Source: Muscardinus avellanarius (taxonomy: Eukaryota > Chordata > Mammalia > Rodentia > Gliridae). Taken from it: 64,000 bases of DNA. Of the stretch, positions 22,495 to 34,119 are shown one piece after another (positions within the stretch are counted from its first letter, which is position 1; every line of letters starts with the position of its first letter). The stretch lies in assembly GCA_963383645.1 (NCBI GenBank), contig OY726560.1:84664593-84728592 (forward strand), read 5' to 3'. Under the pieces are notes generated by a model, which ran no database searches, was not told the DNA's origin, and saw only the letters and a list, made by a program, of their open reading frames with translations. Position numbers and translations under genes: made by a program.

Positions 22495-22572
22495 GCAGGC
22501 AGGCTGGGGATGTAGATCAGAGGTAGAATGCCTCTGGATTCCATCCCCATTACTGAAAATTAAAAAAAAAAA
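22121..22572 (+). mobile_element. Nested SINEs with (GATA)n
   Basis: The outer element is 22121-22258 plus 22505-22572. The inner (22259-22504) is in the linker of the outer, and its tail became (GATA)13 at 22441-22494 followed by GGCAGGCAGG. Confidence 0.87.
22441..22494. repeat. (GATA)n microsatellite
   Basis: A perfect 54-bp tract; the tail of the inner SINE. Confidence 0.96.
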
Positions 22573-22618
22573 GAAAGAAAGCACTGTTTGGGTACCTGTT
22601 TTCAGTTCTTTTGCTGAA

Positions 22619-22795
22619 GGTGAGGGGATATTTAGGATTGAACCCAGGGACATGTAATCTACCTCTGAGTTACACCCTCAGCTCTTTTATTTTTTATTTT
22701 GAAACAGGTTCTTGCTAAATTGCTGAGAGTTTCTTAAGTTGCTGAGGCTGGCCTTGATCCTGCAGTCCTCCTGTTTAAGTTTCCCTCACAGCTAC
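22619..22795 (-). mobile_element. Old SINE, 5'-truncated
   Basis: TTTAGGATTGAACCCAGGG to TCCTCCTGTTTAAGTTTCCC. Confidence 0.72.
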
Positions 22796-22824
22796 CAGTT
22801 TGTAATTCTCTTTTCTGTATCTTA

Positions 22825-24015
22825 GGTTGAGAGTTGCTGGGGCATAATTCGTATCTTTACCTACCTGAGAAACTTAAATTGCTTCCTCAGTGGCTGGATG
22901 TTTTTGCACTCTCACCAGTAATGTATGAGTTTCAGTTTTCACCACATCCACGCTGGTGTTACTTTGTCTTTCTCAGCCACCCCAGAGGGTGTCTCGTGCT
23001 TGTGGGACATGGTGTGTCTTCAGTGAAGAAATGCCTATTTGAGCTCTTTGCTTATTTTTTAAATGGAATCATTTAAGCTGTTGAATTTTAAGAATTCCTT
23101 AAATATTCTGGATACTAGACTCACATGGTTTAAAAACATTTTCTCCCATCCTGTCTTGTTTTCTTGCTAATGTCCTTTGAAGTACAGATAACATGTTGAT
23201 CAACTCCATTTTATCTCACTTTTCTTTTTTGCTCATGCTTTTGCTATCATATGTTTAGAATTCATTGCCAAATGCATTGCCAGATTATAAAGACTAACCG
23301 TACTTTCCTTCAAAAATTTCATATCATGAGCTCTTAAATTTACATTGTTGATTAATTTTGTGTTGATTTTATATGGTGTGAGGTAGGGGTCCAAATTTAC
23401 TCCTTTGCGTGTGAATATTTAATAATTTCAGACCACTTGAAGACAGTATTACAGTATTTGATTACCATGGCTTCGTAATTTTAAAATCTGGAAGTCTTTC
23501 ATTTTTGCTCTCTTCCAAGGTTGCTTTTGCTTTAGAGTTCCTATTTGATTCCATGTGAATTTTAGGATCAGCTTTTCCTCTTTGAAAGGAAAGGCCATTG
23601 GAATTTCTATGGGACCTGCTCTGAATCTGTGGATGACTTTGAGAGGAATATTGCTATCTTAACAATATTAAGTTCACTTATCTTGTTGGATAAAAAAAAA
23701 CATTTTTGCATGTTGCTCTTACATTCTGAAACTTGCTGACTTAATGAACTCTACTGTTTGTGTGTGAGTATGCATGTATTTGAGATTTTCAGATCATCTG
23801 CAAATATACTTTCTACTTCCTTCCCGATATGGACACCATTTCTTCTGATTTCTCTAGAACACAATTTCTTCTAATTTCTCTACTTATACATACTGAATAG
23901 ATGTGATGAAAACAGATATCCTTGTCTTATTATCTTACACAAAATTTTCAGCCTTTCACTATTTTTATGTTAGCTAAATTATAAGTCACGTGGGATTCTA
24001 TGTAGAATGATAGTG
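22825..24015 (-). mobile_element. Ancient LINE-1 (L1M) fragment
   Basis: Antisense L1 3'-end landmarks: GCACTCTCACCAGTAATGTA, TATGGTGTGAGGTAGGGGTC, CTCCTTTGCGTGTGAATAT, and GGCCATTGGAATTTCTATGG. Heavily diverged, no open reading frame. Confidence 0.75.
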
Positions 24016-25228
24016 TTTTCATAAAAATACTTTATCTAACTTCTATCCTTAGAAGTCACTTCATCTAACTTCTGAGAAGGGTGTATTAGGCACTGACCTA
24101 ACATTGAAGTCCTTGTTTGGATCACAAACTTCTTAGACTTTCTTATTTTGGGAATCTCCAGATTATTGGAGAAGACTGGCTCCAATTTATCAGCCCTTGA
24201 GTCCTGTATTTTTGTTAAACTATTGCTGCTTCTGTTTCTCCATGTGCCTCATTTACACACAGCTAAATAAGCCATTGACACCTCTTGAACATTTCCTGGA
24301 TCTCCTTTGTCCAGGAGCAAGAGTCTTGTTAGTTTTTGTTATTTGGAGCAGAGTGGTCCATCCTGACCACACACCCTCACATCATTCCTTCACAGGCTAG
24401 TCACGGATGCAGTACCTGTGGAGCTCCTATCAAACAAACCACTGCTTCTCACCAAGAGCATCATTCTAAGAAGTGATGGCAAAAGTCAGAAGTGCAGGAG
24501 TCATGACATTTGTAGCAGATTATTTTGGTCACAATCACAAAGCCAACCCAGATTCAAAGTAAGAGTAGCTGCTAAAAAATAGTCTTTTTTAAAAACTGTA
24601 TTCATATTTAAAATTAGGGCTAAATAGGTGTTGCCTTCCAAGATTTTAGATACAGGTTTATAGATACTATCAAGGAAGTGAAAAAATTTAGGGCTAAAGC
24701 CAACCAAGATTGGTAATGTTTGCCTTAAAAACTAATTTTCATAAATTTACCTGTCTTAGTAGTTGCCAATGGTAACAGGGCAGTGGTTGAAACTGTTATT
24801 AATGTCCACTAATTGATAGCTCTTATGTTAGTCATACTCTTAGGGCATAAGCAAGCTGTCCTTGGCCAGTTTTTACAAATACTTCATATAATTTATGATC
24901 TTTCTGAGTAAGGTGGAGATTCTTTCAAACAATTTTTAACGTAGTAATGAGACTGAGCACTCAGCAGTAAGCTATTTGGTTTACATTCTTCCTAGTGTCT
25001 CAGACTTGGAGACATTTACAGTAAACTCTGCCTATTTGTTTCATTCCTACCTTAAAATAAAACTTAGCTATACCAGTTCTGTATTCATAGGAAATAACAG
25101 CCCTCAAATGCAAGCTTAGTCCTCCATGTTTAGTCTTCATGTGGTGTGTAAGAGTGCATCCCAGGGAGACCTGGAGAAGGACTGGGGTAATGGGGAAGAG
25201 GGTTGTTGGTCAAAGTACACTGTTTGCA
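24016..25228. other. Intergenic unique DNA
   Basis: No recognised repeat or gene; short open stretches only. Confidence 0.55.
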
Positions 25229-25249
25229 AATATATATATATATATATTT

Positions 25250-25281
<32 letters not shown>

Positions 25282-25308
25282 TTCATATATATATATATAT
25301 ATATGATT
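25229..25308. repeat. (TA)n(CA)n(TA)n compound microsatellite
   Basis: Alternating TA and CA blocks; forms the tail of the SINE at its right. The TA blocks are self-complementary. Confidence 0.93.
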
Positions 25309-25494
25309 TGGTGGTACTGGGGTTCCTGGAAGCCCTTCTACCTCCGGGCTACATTCCCAGACCTATTTTTACATTTTTATTTGGAAACAGGTTCTCCTAA
25401 GCCAGCATGCGCGGCTGGCTTCGAACCTGCGCGATCCTCCGGTCTCTGCCTCCCAAGCGGGGGGATTACAAGCGTGTGCCACCACCCCCGGCTT
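25309..25494 (-). mobile_element. SINE, hairpin subfamily
   Basis: GGTGGTACTGGGGTTCCTGG, TAAGCCAGCATGCGCGGCTG, ending CACCCCCGGCT. Confidence 0.9.
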
Positions 25495-25499
25495 ATTCT

Positions 25500-26235
25500 G
25501 TACATTTAAAATGCATCCTCGGGCAGCATCTTGAGGCAATGTCCATGCTTCATTCAAGGACTAGGCCAGTGAACCTTTTTTCCTTCAGGGCAGGTACAAG
25601 GCCAGCTAGAGATAGCAATCCTTCCAACTGCACTAAACTATGAAGTTTAACTTTGACGATTTTAGTAATTTTAATACTCGCAGCAGCTTTCAACAGCTGT
25701 TTCTGCAAATGTTAGGTTTTACTTCAGAACTTGCTCTCCAGTCTTGTGGAACCTAATAGCAAAGATAACGCTGATAATCCCAAATCAATGTTGTAATTCT
25801 TCTTCGGCTGCTTTAGGAATGTCGTCAGGTCTTTCTACGTTCCTAGTAGTGATATTAATAGTAATGGCGGTGTCACTTTCATCTATGGAATTGTTCTCTA
25901 CCAGTGGCTGTCTCCTCAATCAGCCCACGTTCCTGGTGAGAATGCTTAGCTTCTTAAAGAATGAGCTCTTCAACGAATCTTCTCCAGAAGTATGAAGTCT
26001 CACAGAGGCATAAACCCACCTGCATGCTGAGCCATTTCTGCCTCATGTTCATCTCTGTGCCCAGCCTGTGCAGTATGTGACTTCCAGAGACAGTATGTTG
26101 CCTTTAGAAGAGGCTCCTACTTTGTAGTAGAAACTATACCTCTGTCTTCATGCCACTCTCCACTCAATTAGATCCTTTGCAAAAAGGAACTTATTTTCAT
26201 GAATAGTCTTCCAATTTTGCATGTAAGATCACAAA
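25500..26235 (-). pseudogene. Candidate processed pseudogene, parent not identified
   Basis: No SINE for about 800 bp. The minus strand has a protein-like stretch, VENNSIDESDTAITINITTR then NVERPDDIPKAAEEELQH at ~25905-25795, interrupted by stops before and after. I could not name the parent gene; it may instead be unique intergenic DNA. Confidence 0.3.
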
Positions 26236-26329
26236 ATCTTACAAGCAAGAGTGAAAAAGTAACTCTAAATACTGACAATGGTCCTGTCACCTGATAATCT
26301 TTCCAGAATTTGGATTAACAGTGAACACT

Positions 26330-26543
26330 GAGCCGGACTTAGTGGTGTATGCTTACAATACCAGTACTTGGGAGGCTGAGAGAGGAAGATCTCAGGTTCA
26401 AGGCCAGCCTCAGCTACTTAGGCCCTCTGCAGCTTAGTGAGACTTTGTTTCAAAAGTATTTTTTAAAAAGAGCTGGGGTGTAGCTCTCTGAGGTAGGATG
26501 CTTGTGGATTCAATCCCTGGTACTGCAAAAAAAAAAAAAAAAA
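26330..26543 (+). mobile_element. SINE
   Basis: GAGCCGGACTTAGTGGTGTA to CCCTGGTACTGC and a 17-base A-run. Confidence 0.85.
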
Positions 26544-26778
26544 CTAAAAGCAGTAATGCATAATTTAACACATTTTGAAATGCTACACAGACAATAGTAT
26601 TCTGTTACTAACATTCACATATGCTATTCTATATGAGAAGTCTTGTCCTAATACTCCCAAGGGGTTGGAATACAGTAAGAAAGAAGTTACCCTACAACGT
26701 TGGAACTCATTTCCCATAGGACTCCCACATCAACCAGTGGTGACTTATGAGCATTTTTGTGCTTCTAAAAACTGAAAA

Positions 26779-26955
26779 AGCCAGACATGAGGCACATGAC
26801 TGTAATCCCTGTACTTGGGAGACTGGAGGATCCCAAGATCCATGTCAGCCTCAGCATAGTGAGACCTGTCTCAGAATTAAAAATAAAAAGGGCTAGGGGC
26901 ATAGCTCAGACATAGAATACCCCTAAATTTAATCCCCAGTACCAAACAAACAGAA
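26779..26955 (+). mobile_element. SINE, shortened B1 half
   Basis: AAGCCAGACATGAGGCACAT to CCCCAGTACCAAACAAAC. Confidence 0.8.
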
Positions 26956-27087
26956 GAACTACGTAGAGGCCTTTCAAACAGGGTTTTAATTATCTGGCCA
27001 TTTACTGTATTCAGTAATTACTATCAGTTGAGATAGTTGGAATTTCACATCATGAATAACAATTCCTTTTTGAGTGCTTAAGAAATA

Positions 27088-27280
27088 GAGCCAGGTGGGC
27101 CAGGTTGGTGGTGCACGCCTGTAATCCCATTACTTGGGAACCTGAGACAGGAGGATCACAGGTTCAAAGCCAGCCTCAGCAACTTGGTGAGACCCCGTTT
27201 CCAAATAAAATAGGCTTAGCGTGTAGCTCAGAGGCAGAATGCTTCTAGGTTCAATCCCCAGCATCAAATAAATAAATAGG
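27088..27280 (+). mobile_element. SINE, 3' end duplicated downstream
   Basis: GAGCCAGGTGGGCCAGGTTG to CCCCAGCATC and (AAAT) tail. Its ID half takes part in the 125-bp tandem duplication. Confidence 0.85.
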
Positions 27281-27460
27281 GGGGCTTTTGTGGATATCAC
27301 TGGAAAGCCAGAAGGAAATGTCTCCACTTCCAAAGTAGGCTTAGCGTGTAGCTCAGAGGCAGAATGCTTCTAGGTTCAATCCCCAGCATCAAATAAATAA
27401 ATAGGGGGGCTTTTGTGGATATCACTGGAAAGCCAGAAGGAAATGTCTCCACTTCCAAAG
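27211..27460. repeat. Exact 125-bp tandem duplication
   Basis: Positions 27211-27335 and 27336-27460 are identical base for base: the ID half of a SINE, its tail, and about 50 bp of flanking DNA ending CTCCACTTCCAAAG. Confidence 0.95.
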
Positions 27461-27678
27461 TTGTCACTTGTGTGATGCTGATTCCCTCCTTCCCTCCTGC
27501 ACCACTGCTGCGTGACTTCTAAGTATCTTCAGATTGTGAGAGTAGTTGTGATGTCTGCAGTTTTGCATAACTGCAGACTTGAGGATACAAAGTCGGTAAC
27601 CTGTGCTGTCTTCCTTCTTTTGTATGTGTGTGTGTGTGGGGGGGGGTACATTCATCTTTCAAAAATGAGTAAGTATTG

Positions 27679-27881
27679 CCGGACATGGTGGCACATGCTT
27701 GTAATCCCAGCATTTGGGAGGCTGAGACAGGAGGATCATGGTTCACAGCCTCAGCTGCTACTAAGTAAGGCTCTGTAACTCAGCGAAGCCCTGTTTCAAA
27801 ATGAATAAAAATAGGCCTGGGGGTGTAGCTTGGATGTAGAATGCCCCTGGGTTCCATCTCGGTACTGCAAAAAAAAAAAAG
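27679..27881 (+). mobile_element. SINE
   Basis: GCCGGACATGGTGGCACATG to CATCTCGGTACTGC and A-tail; flanked by AGTAAG duplications. Confidence 0.87.
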
Positions 27882-28480
27882 TAAGCATTCTATTCCAAAT
27901 GTAATGGTGGTATTATAGCTCTGAAATACTACTTTATGTTTTAAAATAATTTTAGTAAATAATTTAGTATTTTGTGTCTAACAAATCATTAGAGACAACT
28001 TTTCATTTTCACAATTTGGTCTTTAAAATATAGGGAGGCTCTAAAGATTATTAAAAATTAACTTTCTCACATAGTAAGATTAAAACATTTCTTTTAGAAT
28101 GAAAGCTTTTCATTAATTTGAAGTTTAAGCCCTTTGAGGGCTGTTAAAAAATACCTCCTAAATGTTCATAAGTCAATTTATATGCATCAAAAGACCCAAG
28201 AAAGGGTCCCCAAAGCTTTGAAGATTCAAGAGTTTAGGAGGAAGAGAAAATAAAATGGCTAAGTGCAGTTAGAGCCACACATGGCTTAACATATCTTTAT
28301 GAGAGCCAGGGGCATTCTGAGATGGACTTGGGACATTTTCAGGAAGCATTAAACATTCAATTAACAAGTACTAGTAGAGAATTAAGTTGGATATATACTA
28401 GTTCTACAGGATGCCTCTGATAAGCTGTTGTTTAATATGTAAGTTTAGAGAGTTACCAGCTTATAAAAACTATATGTAAA
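27882..28480. other. Intergenic unique DNA
   Basis: AT-rich; nothing recognised. Confidence 0.6.
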
Positions 28481-28696
28481 TGGTCCTGGTGGTGCAGTCT
28501 TGTAATCCCAGCACTTGGGAAGCTGAGAGAGGAGGTTGCAGGTTTGCAGCCAGCCTCAGCAACTTAGTGAAGCTCTCAGCAACCTAGTGAGACCCTGCTG
28601 CCAAATAAGAGAGAAAATCAGGCTGAAGGTGTAGCTCAGAGGTAGAATGTCTCTGAGTTCAATCCCTAGTACCAAAATAAATAAATACATAAATGC
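28481..28696 (+). mobile_element. SINE with (AAAT)n tail
   Basis: GGTCCTGGTGGTGCAGTCTT to CCCTAGTACC and AAAT repeats. Confidence 0.83.
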
Positions 28697-28817
28697 TATG
28701 TATACTCCTTGAAAAATAGCACAGCCAAACTGTTATGTTTATTTTTGTACCTACTATTTTCCTTCAAAAACAAGGTTCTAAAACATACTGCTCACTAAAA
28801 GGTAATTTGAAATTTTT

Positions 28818-28965
28818 TAAACAGCTTTATTGAGTAGCAAGTAGCATGTCACAGAGTTCCCCCACTTGTGGCGCACAGTGCCGTGGTTCTTGGTGTGTTC
28901 ACAGCGGGAGGACCACCAACACAGGCCAGCTTCAGAACAGGCTCACCACACAGGGAGCTCCTTCC
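28818..28965 (-). mobile_element. Ancient LINE-1 3' fragment
   Basis: AAACAGCTTTATTGAG, TTGGTGTGTTCACAGCGGG and AGCTTCAGAACAG follow the antisense L1M 3'UTR pattern. Confidence 0.55.
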
Positions 28966-29296
28966 CCATGTCCCGCGTGCACTGGCAGTGCACATGCTCA
29001 ACTCGGGTCCGTCTTCATCCTTAAAAAGAGATGGAAAGTCAGAGAAAAGAATCAGAAGAACTCTATCAAAAACAATTCATGTGGCAGCCTAAAAATAGCA
29101 CTGGAGGAAATGACCATCTGTGGCTTTTCAATTCCAGTCCTGGTTGTGTGCTCACAAGGTAAAATGAAAAAGAGCCCAGACATACACCCATGTACATGTG
29201 CTCACCTGATTCACAACAAAAGCAACACTGCAGTTTAGTAGGGAGACAGTGATCTTGTCAATAAAAGGGACTTGACAGGAAAAAAATGAACCTTAA
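28966..29296. other. Intergenic unique DNA
   Basis: Nothing recognised to the right of the L1 fragment. Confidence 0.55.
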
Positions 29297-29650
29297 GCCA
29301 GGCACAGTGGCACACACCTAGAATCCCCATACTTTGGAGACTGAGACGGGAGAATCCCAGGCCAGCCTCAGCAATTTAGCAAGACTTGGCAAATTCCTAC
29401 CACCACCCCCCCATGGAACCCAGGGGCATTCTACCTCCGAGCTACACCCCCGGTACTAATTTTTTAGTCTGTATTTTTTGAAACAGGGTCACTCTGAGTT
29501 GCGAAGGGCCTCGCTAAGTACCTGAGGCTCTCCACAAACCGCAATCCTCCAGTCTCCGCCTGCGGAATGCTGGGATTACAAGCATGTGCCACCAAGCCCG
29601 GCTATAAGACTCAGCAATTTAGTGAAATCCTGTTTCAAAATAAAAAACAT
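29297..29650 (+). mobile_element. SINE interrupted by a minus-strand SINE
   Basis: The outer plus element is 29297-29392 plus 29604-29650; the inner minus element is 29399-29603 (CATGGAACCCAGGGGCATTC to CCACCAAGCCCGGCT). Confidence 0.83.
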
Positions 29651-29653
29651 GGC

Positions 29654-29862
29654 AGCTGGGTGTGGTGGTGCACACTGTAATCTCAGCATTTGGGAGGCTG
29701 AGACACCAGGATCACAGGTTTGAGACCAGCCTTAGCTACTTAGTAAGAACCTCTGCAACTTATGAGACCTTGTTTCAAAATAAAGAACAAAAAATAGGGC
29801 TGTAGATGTAGCTTGGAAGTAGAATGCTTGGATTCAATCCCTAGGACCCTGCAAAAATAAGT
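29654..29862 (+). mobile_element. SINE
   Basis: AGCTGGGTGTGGTGGTGCAC to CCCTAGGACCCTGC and A-tail. Confidence 0.86.
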
Positions 29863-29886
29863 AAAGACACTCACTTCTGTTTTTGT

Positions 29887-30067
29887 GTTTTGAAACAGGA
29901 TTTTGTTGAGCAGCTTACTAAATTGCTGAGGCTGGTCTCCAACCTGCAATTCTCCTGTCTCAGCCTTCGAAGTACTGGAATTACAGGCATGCACCACTTA
30001 TCTGAGCTTGGAATATAGCTCAAAAGTAGCATTCCCTTGAGTTCAATCTCTAGTACCACAAAAATAA
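29887..30067. mobile_element. Two opposed SINE fragments
   Basis: 29887-30008 is a minus B1 half; 30010-30067 is a plus ID half (ATATAGCTCAAAAGTAGC). They may be remnants of one rearranged copy. Confidence 0.65.
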
Positions 30068-30264
30068 TATTAATAACAAGTAATAAACTTGCCTTGATTG
30101 TATAGTGCCCATGAAACTTATCTGAAACACAAAAATGTGTATAAAATGAGTCACAGAACTGAAAGTGAAAAGTAAAACTTTTGGAAGAAAACAAAAAGAT
30201 ACCTTCTTTCTCTTGGAGAAGACAAAAACTGGTTTCTAAACAGGACAATAAAAAATCAATTAAT

Positions 30265-30483
30265 AGCCAGATGTGATGGTACATGTTTATAATCCTAGTA
30301 CTTGGGAGTCAAAGACAGGAGGATTATAGGTTACAGACTATTCTCAGCTACTTAGGCCCTCTGCAACTTAGTGAGACACTGTTTCAAAATAAAGAATAAA
30401 AAATAGGGCTGGGGGTATATCCCAGAGGTAGAATGCCCCTGAGTTCAATCTCCAGTACTATACACACACACAAAAAAATAAAT
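30265..30483 (+). mobile_element. SINE
   Basis: AGCCAGATGTGATGGTACAT to CTCCAGTACTATACACACAC. Confidence 0.83.
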
Positions 30484-30569
30484 TAATATAAGAGATTGAT
30501 ATATTGGATTTCCTGAAAATGATCTTCTCACTGTACTGCCAAATGTGCTCTGTGTAATTTTTGATTCTT

Positions 30570-30762
30570 TTTTGAGGATCTGGGGATGGAAGCCAGGGGC
30601 ATTCGACTTCCGAGCTACACCCCCCCTATTTTTATTCTTTATATTTTTTGAAACAAGGTCTCACTAAGTTGCCGAGGGCCTCACTAAGTAGCTGAACCAT
30701 GATCCTCCAGTCTCAGCCTTTCAAGTGCTGGGATTACAAGCATGTGCCTCCATGCCCGGCTT
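30570..30762 (-). mobile_element. SINE
   Basis: GAGGATCTGGGGATGGAAGC to CTCCATGCCCGGCTT; flanked by GCTCTGTGTAATTT duplications (30549 and 30762). Confidence 0.9.
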
Positions 30763-30958
30763 GCTCTGTGTAATTTAGACTCTATTACTGAATGAATCTA
30801 GATTCAGAATTGTTGTATCTTCTTAATGTATTTGTCCTTTAGTCTTACACTACATTCTACTTTGTATTGTTAGGATGCTTTCAGCTTTCAAAATATTTTT
30901 TGTTTTGAATATATTGTTTATATTTAATTGCTACCCTCAATTTATTTCAGTGTATATT

Positions 30959-31257
30959 TATGTGGCATAGCTATAGATATTGAACCCAGGGGCATTCCTC
31001 CTTTAAGCTATACCCCCAGAACTCCACTTATTCTTTTTGTTTGTTTGCTTTTTTTTTTTTTTCTGGGATTGGAACCCAGGGGCATTCGACCTCCGAGCTA
31101 CACCCCCTGCCCTATTTTTTATTCTTTATTTTGAAACCGGGTCTCACTGAGTTGCAGAGGCCCTCACTGAGTAGCTGGGGCTGTCCGCAAACCGTGATCC
31201 TTCGGTCTCAGCCTCCCAAATGCTGGGATTACAAGCGTGTGTCACCACACCTGGCTT
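30959..31257 (-). mobile_element. SINE fragment plus full SINE
   Basis: 30959-31025 is an ID-half remnant; 31038-31257 is a full copy (CTGGGATTGGAACCCAGGGG to CACACCTGGCTTG). Confidence 0.83.
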
Positions 31258-31660
31258 GTGTCTCTTAACAAGGGGCAAGTTCTTTGAGACTTCCAGAGGA
31301 CCTGCAGGTGCAGATCTGCCCAGCTCCAGTAACCTGCATTCTGACTCTGCAGGTCCCTGAGTGGCTCTCCCCAGGTTGCCTTCTTTGCTTTCTTTATTTG
31401 GAAATTTCTTCCTGCAGTGCTCCTCTCAGCTTGCTTTACTGAATTACATGATGAACTGACTGCCACCTACCTCAGGAAAGACCTGAAAAACAAAGATGGC
31501 CACTTCTTACTCCAGCCCCAGCCATCAGCAGTGGCTCAAAAGGGCATCTCAGGAAGTTAAAACTCGTCCTCGGGTTAAATGCCAGAAGTATCAATGCTTA
31601 TCCTTTCTGCATATCCATGGAGGGCTGCATGGGAAATTGCTCATTATTAAAATTAAAGGG
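31258..31660. other. Intergenic unique DNA
   Basis: Nothing recognised; ends in a G-run (31660-31670). Confidence 0.55.
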
Positions 31661-31946
31661 GGGGGGGGTAGTGGTAGCACACATTTGGAATTACAACACT
31701 TGGGAGGCTGAGACAAGAGAATCAGATTGGGGGCCAGCTTCAGCAACTTAGATCCTCAGCAACTTAGTGAGACCCTGATTCAAAATAATAAAATGGGACA
31801 GGGATATATAGCTCAGAGGTAAAACACCCTTGGGTTCAGTCCACAGTGCCACAAAAAAATAAAATAGAGCTTAGCGTAGCTCAGAAATAGAATGCCCCTG
31901 GGTTCAATCACCAGTACCACAAAAAAAAAAAAAAAAAAAAAAAATT
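31661..31946 (+). mobile_element. SINE with an additional ID half
   Basis: The first copy runs to 31860; a second ID half (AGCGTAGCTCAGAAATAGAA) follows at 31866-31919 with a 24-base A-run. Could be the outer remnant of a nested pair. Confidence 0.78.
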
Positions 31947-32089
31947 GAAGAAACGTGTGTTTTATATCTTTGTGAACAATTATAAAATTAACATGGTTAA
32001 GACCTAAAGTTATTTTAATCATCGTATATTAATAAATTGTTCCAAAAATAAATGTTACCTTGTAAGCATGTCAGGGCAGGTACGTACCA

Positions 32090-32310
32090 ATCTAACAGAA
32101 GCCATATTCACTAACCAATTTGGAGTCCAGTGTGGCTCCAATAGCCAACCAGCCTGGAGAGTCTGTGACTTCCAGTAGAAGGGGCCCCCGTGTCCCCAGG
32201 TGGCGCGGGAACCACCGGATGCCATGGCTATCACGGAGCACTGCTTCTTCAGTGACCACGTGCATTTCAAATGTTGGTCCTGTTATAATGGCCAACTCCG
32301 CCTGCTGCAA
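32090..32310 (-). other. Unidentified open stretch on the minus strand
   Basis: The minus strand reads QQAELAIITGPTFEMHVVTE and GPLLLEVTDSPGWLAIGATL in one frame without stops. The composition is protein-like, but I recognise no family and see no start or splice context. Could be an old retrocopy or chance. Confidence 0.25.
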
Positions 32311-32617
32311 AGTAGGAGTTGCTTATTATCTTAGCAGTTATGTGCAAATGCTTGCAGTGCAGCCAAAGAGCTAATTGCTAATTTTGCAGAGATGCAAATA
32401 TACTGTCTGTAGGCAAGGAAAGCCAAATTAGTAAAGACCTCTTAAGCACCACCCTACAACAGACCAGGAAGAAAAAAAGCCATAAGACAACTCAAAACTG
32501 GTGATACTGGATTTTGTTTAGATGATGCTGTTCAGTGAATAATGAATGTAGAGTGAGACTCAGACACAAATTACAAGAGAGAGAAGAATGCACTGCCAGG
32601 GAAAATGCGACACTCAC

Positions 32618-32992
32618 TCTTTCTTTTTTAGTAATGGAGATTGAACCCAGGTGTGTTTTACCTCTGAGCTACACTCCAACTATTTTTTTTTTAGGTGGTA
32701 CTGGGGTTCCTGGAAACCCTTCTACCTCTGGGCTACACTCCCAGGCCTATTTTTATACTTTTTTATTTGGAAACAGGGTCTCTTAAGCCAGCGTGGCTGA
32801 CTTCGAACCTGCGCGATCCTCCTGTCTCCACCTCCCAAGCGCGGGATTATAAGCGTGCACCATCAAGCCCAGCCAGTCTTTTTATTTTTTGAAACAGGGT
32901 CTCACTGAGTTGTGAAGGGCCTCACTAAGTAGCTGAGGCCATCCACGAACTGAGATCCTCTGGTCTCTGCCTTCCAAATGCTGGGATTACAA
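32618..32992 (-). mobile_element. Nested SINEs, inner of hairpin subfamily
   Basis: The outer minus element is 32618-32693 plus 32876-32992; the inner is 32694-32875, in the linker of the outer (GGTTCCTGGAAACCCTTC, AAGCCAGCGTGGCTGACTT). Confidence 0.86.
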
Positions 32993-33126
32993 ACTATTTA
33001 TTGAAACAAATTCTCACTAAGTTACTCAGGGCCTCACTAAATTGCTGAGGGTAGCCTCAAAACTGCAATCCTCCTGTTTCAACCTCCCCAGTTCTGAGAT
33101 TACAGGTGTGCACCACCATGGTAGGC
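32993..33126 (-). mobile_element. Partial SINE (B1 half)
   Basis: TTTATTGAAACAAATTCTCAC to CACCACCATGGTAGGC. Confidence 0.75.
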
Positions 33127-33139
33127 ACACAGTTACCAT

Positions 33140-33215
33140 TTTCTGACCTTGAACCAATGGCCTGTTCTACGATCCTGTTTCTTTATTTGTAGAATGAAAA
33201 TGGCAGTAGCGTTAC
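33140..33215 (+). mobile_element. MIR-like fragment
   Basis: CCTGTTTCTTTATTTGTAGA followed by ATGAAAATGGCAGTAG resembles the MIR core end. Confidence 0.4.
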
Positions 33216-33470
33216 TACTCAGAGCAGAGAGGGCAGCTGTGCATGAGCAGAGTGACCGGGCCTCGGTGCACTCCCCCAGGAGCCGGGGGCACAGCCTGCC
33301 TGACCACTGTACAGACATGGGCACACAGTTCAGCATGTCGTTTTATGTCTTATAGTTGACATGTTAACAAAAAAAGAAATAAATTATGACATATTTCAGT
33401 AATTACTCCAAATGCATACATGCCATTTGGGACAATCCTCAGAGTTGTTTATTAAATTTTCTTTTACTGT

Positions 33471-33692
33471 TCTTTTTTTTTTTTTTTTTTTCAGTACTGG
33501 GTGTTGAACCAAAGGACATTCTACCATTGATCTACACCCTCAAACATATTTTATGTATTACTTTGGAACAGGGTCTCAAAAAGTTGCTGAGGGTCTCAGT
33601 AAGTTGCTAAGGACTAAGGACTCAAGCCTGTAATCCTTCTGTCCCAGCATACCAAGTACTGGAATTACAGGTGTGTGCCGCCATGCTCAGCT
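33471..33692 (-). mobile_element. SINE
   Basis: T-run then CAGTACTGGGTGTTGAACC to CCGCCATGCTCAGCT. Confidence 0.83.
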
Positions 33693-33754
33693 AGGATGTT
33701 ACATAATCTGTTAGAAGTGTGAGTGAGAACCAGTAGAAAAGAGACTCAGATACT

Positions 33755-33987
33755 CTTTTTTTTTGTTTGTGTGTGTGTGTTTTTATTTTGTTTTGTTTTG
33801 TTTTTTGCAGTACCAGGATTGGAACCCAGGGGAATTCTACCTCTGATTATATCTAGGCCCTTTATTTTACTCTTTATTTTGAAACAGGGTTTCACTGAGT
33901 TGTAGCTGAGGCTGTCTGCAAACCGCGATCCTCCTGTCTCAGTGTCCCAAATGCTGGGATTACAAGCATGCATCACCACACCCAGCT
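33755..33987 (-). mobile_element. SINE
   Basis: T/G-rich tail then GCAGTACCAGGATTGGAACC to CACCACACCCAGCT; flanked by GATACT duplications. Confidence 0.85.
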
Positions 33988-34119
33988 GATACTTTCTGTT
34001 TTGTCTCATTGAACTTTATATTGTATTAAATTTGTGCAATATTTAATACTTATTCAATAGTTTGTATTAAAATGATGTTTTACTTATTAAAGTTATATAA
34101 TTGATAATCCTAAAGATTC

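Noticed and set aside
25369..25557. Frames reading VVAHACNPSTWEAETGGS-like peptides (here and at many other places)
   Set aside because: This is the translation of the B1-like half of the SINEs, not a conserved protein.
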